Positions 15,928 through 22,626 of a DNA stretch of 64,000 nucleotides are shown piece by piece (the stretch's first letter is position 1; each line of letters starts with the position of its first letter). The DNA lies in NCBI RefSeq assembly GCF_003666685.1, contig NZ_RCIZ01000014.1:22269-86268 (forward strand), read 5' to 3'. Below the pieces are notes generated by a model. The model made no database searches, was not told where the DNA came from, and saw nothing but the letters and a program-made list of their open reading frames with translations. This DNA comes from Mesorhizobium sp. YM1C-6-2. GTDB taxonomy: Bacteria > Pseudomonadota > Alphaproteobacteria > Rhizobiales > Rhizobiaceae. Both the position numbers and the translations under genes were made by a program.

Positions 15928-16221
15928 ATGAGCGACGCCGAGATCGTGCTGGAGCGCAACGGACGCCAGGGCCGCTATTTGCTTCCGTTGCCGGAAGGCC
16001 AGCCGGCGCAACTCACCTTCGTCGAGACCGGTCCCGACCATATCGCCATCGACTATAGTTTCGTGCCGCCTGCCTATCGCGGCAAGGGCATGGCCCTGAA
16101 ACTGATCAAGCGGGCTGTCGAAGACGCCCGCGCCAATGGCTACAAGATCACCCCGCTTTGCGGCTATGTCGCCAGCGAGTTCAGGCACCACCCGCAATGG
16201 GCCGACGTGCTGGAGCGCTGA
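15928..16221 (+). CDS. COG2388 GNAT-like N-acetyltransferase, copy 2
   Basis: 97-residue paralogue of the preceding gene. It has the same acetyl-CoA site (YRGKGMALKLIKRAVEDAR), the conserved Cys in KITPLCGYVASEFRHHPQWA, and the same ending (WADVLER versus WADVLKR). GGAGGACAGG lies upstream of the ATG. The two genes probably arose by tandem duplication, but they have diverged considerably in the N-terminal half. Confidence 0.83.
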   Translation: MSDAEIVLERNGRQGRYLLPLPEGQPAQLTFVETGPDHIAIDYSFVPPAYRGKGMALKLIKRAVEDARANGYKITPLCGYVASEFRHHPQWADVLER

Positions 16222-16505
16222 CGAAACCATAGCGGCAGCGGCGTCCTGCCAAGACGTCATTACGTGCCTGCAAGGGCGAAGTGCCGTACGTCACAGCCTG
16301 AAAATCTTCTGGTCTCAATCTCTGGGGTGGGGCGACCGCAGCAAATGCGGACGTTCCTTTATGTTTGAAATAATGCCCGAAATTGCCTGAAATACGCGAA
16401 ACAGATGAGATACACGGTCATGAAAGGGCAGCATCGGGCGGAAACAGAGCGGCCCTACTTTGCGAGCATTCAACCAACATGCTTTGAAAGCAAAGGCCCA
16501 CGGCC

Positions 16506-16886
16506 ATGTCCGCCATCGTCGATAAGGAATTCGACCGCAACCTGCGCCCGCGTGAGCGTCATCGCGGTTTTCCGAAGCTTGCGCTCCGCCAGCGCAGTGC
16601 CGAGCATCCGATGATCATGTTCTTCCTGGTCGTCGCTGCCGCCTTCACGGCAATGGCCGCGATGCCGCCCGCCGGCGCCGCCTTCGCCACGTTCGAGGCA
16701 CCGCTCGTGAGTTCCGGGCCGGCTTCATCCGGGTTCGAAGCGCCGAGGAACATCGGCCTGTCCGAAATCGAGATCGCCTGTCATGGCCAGGCTTGGGGCG
16801 CGGAAAGCGCCGAATGTCTCGCCATGATCGCCAGGAACTCCGGCCGCACGGACGGCCAAAAGGTTCGGGTTGTCGCAGGGGCATGA
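16506..16886 (+). CDS. Hypothetical single-pass membrane or secreted protein
   Basis: 126-residue protein. A basic, Arg-rich N-terminus of about 35 residues is followed by a TM segment (IMFFLVVAAAFTAMAAM), then an extracytoplasmic region with two Cys residues (EIACHGQAWGAESAEC). The Cys-containing motif is seen in small rhizobial secreted proteins of unknown role. GCAAAGG is a weak ribosome site. A strong terminator lies 70 bases after the stop. No EcfG promoter is seen. Confidence 0.6.
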   Translation: MSAIVDKEFDRNLRPRERHRGFPKLALRQRSAEHPMIMFFLVVAAAFTAMAAMPPAGAAFATFEAPLVSSGPASSGFEAPRNIGLSEIEIACHGQAWGAESAECLAMIARNSGRTDGQKVRVVAGA

Positions 16887-16954
16887 TCCGCTCTTGCGGC
16901 GCGCCTGCAGACCCAGATGACTCCCCCGCCGCGCACTTCGCGCGACACAACTCC

Positions 16955-16990
16955 AGCCCCGCCATCCCTGCCGGCGGGGTTCTTTTTTCT
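16955..16990 (+). terminator. Rho-independent terminator
   Basis: CCCCGCC/GGCGGGG hairpin followed by TTCTTTTTT. It serves the upstream 126-aa gene and also lies just past the convergent hybrid kinase. Confidence 0.78.
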
Positions 16991-17024
16991 TCGGGGGATT
17001 TTTCCCGGTCGAACCGGATCGGAA

Positions 17025-19109
17025 TCAGTGCGCCAAGGCTTGGTCGTTGACGGCCGCCAGCGCGCTGCGCACGTCGAGGGTGGAGAACGGCTTCTCCAGC
17101 ACCAGAGGCCGTTCATGCGCGGGCAAGGCGCCGATCTCGGCGCGCGCGCCGACCATGTCGCCGGTGACCAGCACGAAGCGGCGGGCGAGATCGGGGCGCT
17201 GCCTGACGAGTTCGCGATAGATGGTTATGCCGCTTGCCTCCGGCATGCGCAGGTCGCTGAACACTATGTCCGGCTTGTAGTCGACAAGCAGTGTCGGGGC
17301 GGCGCTCCAGGCTGTCACGACGAGCGACTTTATGCCCATCAGCTCCAATATATCGGAGAGCGATGCCGCGACGTCGGGCTCGTCGTCGATGATCAGCGCG
17401 TGGCGCAGCGAGGTCGAGCGCGCCTCCTGCTCCGTCGCGCTGCTGTGCGCGCCGACGAAGGCCGGCAGTTCGACGACGAAGCGCGCGCCGTTGGGGACCA
17501 CTTCCTCGAAACGGATCGACCCCTTGTGGCGTTCGACGATCGCCTTCGAGATGGAAAGCCCGATGCCGGTGCCGACGCCGACCGGCTTGGTGGTGAAGTA
17601 GGAATCGAAGATGCGGTGCCGGATCGCTGTTGGAATGCCCGGGCCGGTATCCTCGACCGAGAAGCCGACGTTCCGCTCGCCGAGCCGGAAGGTTTTGACA
17701 GTGATCTTGCGCTCGCCATTGTGGGGGGCCAGCGCATGCTGGCTGTTGATCAGGAAGTTCGCGGCGACCTGCGTGATGTGGTCGGCGTCGGCCAGCACCG
17801 GTGTCGGGCCCTGGGCGAAATCGGTGCTGATGATGATGCCGCTGGAGCGCGCGCCATAGGCGGTGACATCGAGTGCGGCGCGCACCGCGCTGTTGAGGTC
17901 GGTTTCGGCGGGAAGCGTCGGATGCAGGCGCACCATGCCGAGGAAGCTCTTGACGATGCGGCCGCAGCGCTCCGCAGCGGCGCGCACCTTCTCGGCGCGC
18001 AGCTTGGTCTGCTGGTCGGGCGCGAACTCGTGCAGCAGCGTCGACTGCGCCACCACCACCGCCAGCGGATTGTTGAGCTCGTGCGACACGCCGGCGAGCA
18101 GCGAACCCATCGCCGCCATCTTCTCGTTCTGGTGAAGCTTCTCGCGCTGCCGGTTGATCTCCTCCTCGGCGCGCCGCTTGTCCCTGAGGTCGCGGATCGA
18201 GCCGAAGAACAGCCTGCGGTCGGCCACCTTCATCTCGGTCGCCGTCAGCTCGATCGGGAAGATCTCGCCGTCGGCGTTCTGGGTGATCGTCTCCATGCGC
18301 TGGCCGATCATCGGTGCGCCGCGCCCGGCCATATAGTCGGCGCCGGTCTTGTAGCCCTTGCGGTAGAAATGCGGGATGATGGTGTCGATCAGGTCCTTGC
18401 CCAGTATCTCGCCGCGCTTGAAGCCGTAGATGCGCTCGGCGGCGGGGTTGAACTCGATGATCGAGCCGGTCTCGTCGATGACGATGATGGCGTCGAGCGA
18501 GGCCTGCAGCATGGTCTGGCGGATGATCTCGCTGACATGCGCGTCCGACAGCGAGCGCTCGATCGCCGCGCCGAGCGCCATGGCGACGATCTCGACGGCG
18601 GCCTTCTCCTCGTCCGTCCAGCGCCGCTCGACCGCGCAGTCGTTGATGGCGAGCGTCCCCCACAGATGCCCGTTGGCGAAAACGGTGACCGAGAGGAAGG
18701 ACTTGATCTTCTGGTTCTCGAAGTCGCGGCGCAGATAACCCTCGATCTCGCGGGTGCGGCCGGCGAACATCTTGCCCTGCCGCACCTCTTCGGCAAGCTT
18801 GGCGAGCAGCGGATCGCTGTTAACGATGGATTGCAGGATGACGCTCGGGCCGCTGGCGTCGCCCACCGCCTCCCTGTCCACCCAATAGGCGGCGATCGAT
18901 TGCGCAAAACCTTCGCCGGGCAGCTCGCGCAACCGGAAGAGGATGGCGCGGTGGCCGCCGAGCGAACGCGCCAGGAGTTCGAGGATCTCGTCGATGATGC
19001 CCTGCCACTGGGGCGTCTGATGCAGCCGGCGCACGATGCGTGCCGCGGCGACGGTGCAGCCCGGCTCGGTGGCCGCCAGGTCGGTGCTCGGGGGCTGGGT
19101 TTCGATCAT
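17025..19109 (-). CDS. Hybrid sensor histidine kinase (GAF-PAS-HisKA-HATPase-REC)
   Basis: 694-residue cytoplasmic kinase. A GAF domain spans about 35-185 and a PAS domain about 190-315, with EFNPAAERIYGF. HisKA has His343 in VSHELNNPLA. HATPase_c runs about 440-550, with N-box NFLINSQHAL and GTGIGLSIS. A C-terminal receiver (about 568-690) has Asp619 in VFSDLRMPEA and Lys in LEKPFS. No TM segments are seen, so it senses a cytoplasmic or redox/ligand signal through GAF/PAS. It lies 26 bases downstream of the OmpR-type regulator, on the same strand, and is probably co-transcribed with it. Confidence 0.88.
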   Translation of the reverse strand: MIETQPPSTDLAATEPGCTVAAARIVRRLHQTPQWQGIIDEILELLARSLGGHRAILFRLRELPGEGFAQSIAAYWVDREAVGDASGPSVILQSIVNSDPLLAKLAEEVRQGKMFAGRTREIEGYLRRDFENQKIKSFLSVTVFANGHLWGTLAINDCAVERRWTDEEKAAVEIVAMALGAAIERSLSDAHVSEIIRQTMLQASLDAIIVIDETGSIIEFNPAAERIYGFKRGEILGKDLIDTIIPHFYRKGYKTGADYMAGRGAPMIGQRMETITQNADGEIFPIELTATEMKVADRRLFFGSIRDLRDKRRAEEEINRQREKLHQNEKMAAMGSLLAGVSHELNNPLAVVVAQSTLLHEFAPDQQTKLRAEKVRAAAERCGRIVKSFLGMVRLHPTLPAETDLNSAVRAALDVTAYGARSSGIIISTDFAQGPTPVLADADHITQVAANFLINSQHALAPHNGERKITVKTFRLGERNVGFSVEDTGPGIPTAIRHRIFDSYFTTKPVGVGTGIGLSISKAIVERHKGSIRFEEVVPNGARFVVELPAFVGAHSSATEQEARSTSLRHALIIDDEPDVAASLSDILELMGIKSLVVTAWSAAPTLLVDYKPDIVFSDLRMPEASGITIYRELVRQRPDLARRFVLVTGDMVGARAEIGALPAHERPLVLEKPFSTLDVRSALAAVNDQALAH

Positions 19110-19135
19110 CCTCGGCTTTCAGGGCGGCGTCCGGC

Positions 19136-19915
19136 TCAACGGCCGTCTTCGGGCAGCGAGAAGATATAGCCTTCGCCGCGCACCGTGCGCAGGAATTTCG
19201 GGTTCGAGGGATCCTCCTCGATCTTCTTCCTCAGCCGCATGATGCGGATGTCGACGGCGCGCGAGGATTCCGGGTCCTCGTCGAAGCCGATCGCATCGGA
19301 GATGGTGGCGCGGCTGAGCAGCCGGTTGGAACGGGTGAGGAAGACCTCCAGCACGTCGAACTCGCTCTTGGCGAGGTCGAGGATCGAGCCGCCGCGGCCG
19401 GTCACCATGCGTCCGTCGAGATCGGCGCGGAAGTCGCCGAAGCTGATGATGCGCCGCTCGGCCTCGCCCGGCTTGCCGGTTGCGGCCGGGGCCTCGGACG
19501 TTTTCGGCACGCGGCGCAGCACGCTGCGCACCCTGGCCAGCAGCTCGCGCAGTTCGTAGGGCTTGACGATGTAGTCGTCGGCGCCAAGCTCCAGCCCGAC
19601 GATGCGGTCGATCGGCGAGCCGGCGGCGGTCGCGTAGATGATCCCCATCGGCGCCTGCTGGCGCAGCCAGCGCCCGAGCGACAGGCCGTCCTCGCCCGGC
19701 ATGGCGATATCGAGGATGGCGAGATGGAAGCTCTCCGTCCTGACCAACCCGCGCATGACGTCGGCATTTTCGGCCGCGATCACCTCATAGCCGTTGGCGC
19801 CGAGATATTCGGCGACGGCGTCTCTCAGGTCGGGCTCGTCCTCGACTATTGCGATCCGTGTCGGCACGGAAATCACGCCTCCGCTATCGGCGGAAAGTAG
19901 ATTGGGTATAAACAT
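19136..19915 (-). CDS. OmpR-family response regulator, partner of hybrid kinase
   Basis: 259-residue regulator. The receiver has the acidic pair in IVEDEPD, phosphoacceptor Asp69 (AILDIAMPGEDG), Thr in YATA and Lys in YIVKPYELREL. A winged-helix output domain starts at about 150, with DLAKSEFDVLEVFL and RGEGYIF. It is first in an operon with the hybrid kinase. Its start at 19915 is 57 bases from the divergent pseudo-receiver regulator gene at 19973, so both probably share a control region. Confidence 0.88.
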   Translation of the reverse strand: MFIPNLLSADSGGVISVPTRIAIVEDEPDLRDAVAEYLGANGYEVIAAENADVMRGLVRTESFHLAILDIAMPGEDGLSLGRWLRQQAPMGIIYATAAGSPIDRIVGLELGADDYIVKPYELRELLARVRSVLRRVPKTSEAPAATGKPGEAERRIISFGDFRADLDGRMVTGRGGSILDLAKSEFDVLEVFLTRSNRLLSRATISDAIGFDEDPESSRAVDIRIMRLRKKIEEDPSNPKFLRTVRGEGYIFSLPEDGR

Positions 19916-19972
19916 GATGTCCAGCCTTGATTTGGGCGCTCATTTCGGATTCGGAAGGTACGGTTTCAAAGC

Positions 19973-20671
19973 ATGGCAAGGCCGGTGATCGCGCTCATTT
20001 GTCTGTCGCAGGATCGTGACGACAGCCTTGCCGACTATCTCGAACGCCGCGGCTACGAGGTGCGCGAGGCGCAAGAGGAATGGATGGCCGATTCCCTGCT
20101 TTCGGGCGGCGGTGTCGATGTCGCCGTGATCGGCGAGAAATATCCCGCCAGCCAGGGCTTCGATCTCTTGAGAAGGCATGCCGGCGAGGGCGGCCCCAGC
20201 TTCGTCATGGTCTCGGCCCGGGCCGACCTCATCGAGAAGGTGCTGGCGCTGGAACTCGGCGCTGCCGACATCGTCGCCAGTCCGGTCGAGTGGCGCGAGC
20301 TCGCCGCCCGCATCGGCGGCATCGTCGGCCGCCGCGGCAAGAGCCAGCGCGAACTCGTCGTGCTTGAGAACGCGACCGTCGACCTCAAGGCGGCGCTGGT
20401 GATGCACCGTTCCGGCAGCGAAGAGCAGCTTTCGCCCGGACAGGTCGCCCTGCTCAGGCTCTTCCTCGCCAATCCGCGCAGGGTGCTGACCCGCGACGAC
20501 ATCATGGCCGCGGCGCCCGCCGAAAGCGCGGAAGCCTTCGACCGGTCGATCGATTCCCGCATCGTGCGCCTCAGGCGCAAACTCGACACGGAAAGCATCG
20601 CGACCATCCGCGGCGCCGGCTACCGCTTCGACCCGCCCCGCACGAGCTACGATCAGTCGGGGCCGAACTGA
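19973..20671 (+). CDS. OmpR-like regulator with degenerate receiver domain
   Basis: 232-residue winged-helix regulator. The receiver has lost its phosphorylation chemistry. The Asp position is Gly54 (AVIGEKYP where the neighbour has AILDIAMP). The acidic pair is replaced by uncharged residues (ICLS), and the active-site Lys by Ser (IVASPVEWREL versus IVKPYELREL). The output domain (about 130-225) is normal, with SPGQVALLRLFL and RGAGYRF. It is therefore a phosphorylation-independent (pseudo-receiver) regulator, divergent from a canonical regulator/kinase pair. Its regulatory input is unknown. Confidence 0.85.
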   Translation: MARPVIALICLSQDRDDSLADYLERRGYEVREAQEEWMADSLLSGGGVDVAVIGEKYPASQGFDLLRRHAGEGGPSFVMVSARADLIEKVLALELGAADIVASPVEWRELAARIGGIVGRRGKSQRELVVLENATVDLKAALVMHRSGSEEQLSPGQVALLRLFLANPRRVLTRDDIMAAAPAESAEAFDRSIDSRIVRLRRKLDTESIATIRGAGYRFDPPRTSYDQSGPN

Positions 20672-20694
20672 AGCCCGGCTGGCGTCCACCTGGG

Positions 20695-20874
20695 CTAGCG
20701 CAGTTCTGTGGCGGGCGACGCGGCCACTGCGACCACTAACGGCTGGAAGGTGGCGTCCGCGTGGGCGCGGTCCTTCATCACGGCGAGCGCCACGCCGGCG
20801 ACAATGAGCAGTCCCTGCGTATAGAGCAGCGCCGACAGGGCGGCATATGCGAATTTCGAGCTTTTGCCGTTCAT
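20695..20874 (-). CDS. Small single-pass membrane protein, hypothetical
   Basis: 59-residue reading frame. A short basic N-terminus (MNGKSSKFAYA) is followed by one TM helix (ALSALLYTQGLLIVAGVALAV) and a hydrophilic tail ending in PATELR. GGAACCACC upstream is a modest ribosome site. Codon use is compatible with the genome. It lies tail-to-tail with the pseudo-receiver regulator. No homologous family can be named. Confidence 0.45.
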   Translation of the reverse strand: MNGKSSKFAYAALSALLYTQGLLIVAGVALAVMKDRAHADATFQPLVVAVAASPATELR

Positions 20875-21187
20875 GGCGGTGGTTCCGAATAGCGAACAGT
20901 TAATGTCGGGTCCGATGCGCGCGGCGTCGCCGGACGCGCTGTCATGAGGCGCTTTATGGCGGGCCGCTGTATCGGCGTGATGCCGGTTGCGGGAGCGGAT
21001 GTTTCGGGATTGTTACGCGCAAATCCGGCCGCGAAGTCATTGCCGGAACCGCGTTCACATGTTGCAGGACTACAACTATGTGCCGCTTTACTTGCGAAAA
21101 AGGCGGCCTGGGAAAATTGACTCATGTCTTCGGGCGCTGATAACTTACCCCTAGGGAACATATAATAAAGTTACCCTTGGGGGGTAT
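20875..21187 (+). promoter_or_regulatory. Control region upstream of the Slam-like gene
   Basis: No gene is supported here. The last 50 bases hold a perfect TATAAT (21161-21166) and two related elements: AACTTACCCCTAGGG (21142-21156) and AAGTTACCCTTGGGG (21168-21182). The elements are 26 bases apart and flank the TATAAT. No good TTGACA is seen 17 bases upstream, which fits an activator-dependent or otherwise controlled promoter. Confidence 0.45.
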
Positions 21188-22567
21188 GTGAGTAACGCCG
21201 CCCGCATAGCTGTGTTGGCTCTGGCCGCGCTGACGGCCGGTCATGCCTTTGCGCAGACCAAACCGGCCGTGGCGCCGAAGCGCGTCGTGCCGGCGCAGGT
21301 CGAAGGCGCCGCCATGCAGCAGGTCCAGGCGCGTCGCCAGGTTCTGTTCCAGGCCATGCTGGCGAAGCCGGACGATCTCGACGCAGCCTTCGAATATGCC
21401 GCGCTCTCCGTCAAGGTCGGCGACATCGAGGCGGCGATCTCGACGCTCGAGCGCATGCTGATCTTCGCGCCGGGCCTGCCGAGGCTGCAGCTCGAACTCG
21501 GCGTCCTCTATTACAGGCTCGCCGCCTACGAGACCGCGCGCGGCTATTTCGAGGCGGCGATCCAGGGGCCGGAGGTTCCGCCCGAAGTGCGGTCCAAGGT
21601 CGAGCAGTTCCTCGCCGGCATCGACCAGGCGCAGGACCCGACCCGCTTCACCGGCCAGATCCGGGCCGGCATCCGCTACCAGACCAACGCCAACCGCTCG
21701 CCGGTGGATTCCGTCATCTTCCTCGACGGGTTGCCCTTCACGCTCGACGCGGACGCGCTGGGCTCGCCCGACGGCAATGTCTACGCCACCGGCGTCTTCC
21801 ACTGGTCGCACGACCTGCCGTCGCAGGGCGATACGCTGGAGATCGACCTCCTGACCTACGGGTCGAAACAGTTCGAGCTCGACGATCTCGATGTCGCGCT
21901 GGCCGAGCTTATCGTGGGCCCGGCCTTCGACATGGGCCGTTTCGGCATCGACAACGCCGCGCTCGGCGTCTACGGCATCGGCTCCGGCGTGTTCCTGGCC
22001 GACGATTTCTATTCGGCCGGCATCGGCGCCGGTACGCGCTTCGTCATCCGGCCGAATCCGGCGACCTACCTGATGGCGGCGCTGGAGTATCGCCACAAGG
22101 ACTATCACGACAGCGAGAGCTCGCCGACGGCCAGCCTGCGCGACGGCGACGAGGTCCGCACCTTCGGCACCGCGACCTACATCCTGTCGCCGTCGACGGT
22201 CCTCTACGGCAACGCCTATCTGCAGCGCGTATGGGCCGACGCCGACTACCTTTCCTACCTAGAGGGCGGCTTCACGGTCGGTCCGCGCTACTCCTTTGCC
22301 TCGCCGGTCGACAGTTCCAAGCCAGCCTGGACGGTCGCGCTGAACACCGGTGCGCTGTTCCGCAATTTCGACGACCCCGACCCGATGATCGATCCGACCC
22401 AGGCCGAGAAGGACTGGGAGGCCTTCATCGGCGGCGGGCTGACCATACCGTTCCGGCCGGACGTCGCGCTCATCACCGAACTCGAATACCGCTATGTCGA
22501 TTCCAACTACGACACGCGCAAATACGACAATTTCTCGATCTCGCTCAGTGTCGCGAAGAGTTTTTAG
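21188..22567 (+). CDS. TPR plus beta-barrel outer-membrane protein, Slam-like
   Basis: 459-residue protein. A signal peptide ends near AGHAFA (about residue 22). An alpha-helical region of about 45-150 contains two to three TPR-like units (DAAFEYAALSVKVGDIEAAI, LELGVLYYRLAAYETAR). From about 155 to the end there are alternating amphipathic strands ending in the C-terminal Phe (SLSVAKSF), as expected for an outer-membrane barrel. This is the layout of the surface lipoprotein assembly modulator (Slam, DUF560) family. The start codon is a GTG at 21188 with GGGGGG just upstream. It is followed 59 bases later by a FecR/TbpB-like gene, a plausible cargo. Confidence is good for TPR plus barrel, moderate for Slam. 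Confidence 0.65.
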   Translation: MSNAARIAVLALAALTAGHAFAQTKPAVAPKRVVPAQVEGAAMQQVQARRQVLFQAMLAKPDDLDAAFEYAALSVKVGDIEAAISTLERMLIFAPGLPRLQLELGVLYYRLAAYETARGYFEAAIQGPEVPPEVRSKVEQFLAGIDQAQDPTRFTGQIRAGIRYQTNANRSPVDSVIFLDGLPFTLDADALGSPDGNVYATGVFHWSHDLPSQGDTLEIDLLTYGSKQFELDDLDVALAELIVGPAFDMGRFGIDNAALGVYGIGSGVFLADDFYSAGIGAGTRFVIRPNPATYLMAALEYRHKDYHDSESSPTASLRDGDEVRTFGTATYILSPSTVLYGNAYLQRVWADADYLSYLEGGFTVGPRYSFASPVDSSKPAWTVALNTGALFRNFDDPDPMIDPTQAEKDWEAFIGGGLTIPFRPDVALITELEYRYVDSNYDTRKYDNFSISLSVAKSF

Positions 22568-22626
22568 GAGTGCCATGCCCAGCGGGAAAATCCGCTGGAA
22601 CAACAGCGTAACCGAAAGTGACATCG

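Noticed and set aside
17113..18663. 516-residue frame overlapping the hybrid kinase on the same strand
   Set aside because: It is an out-of-frame shadow of the GAF-PAS-kinase gene, very rich in Arg, Gly and His.
16917..19169. 750-residue plus-strand frame opposite the hybrid kinase
   Set aside because: It is a shadow: an Arg/Asp/Gly-biased composition and no ribosome site.
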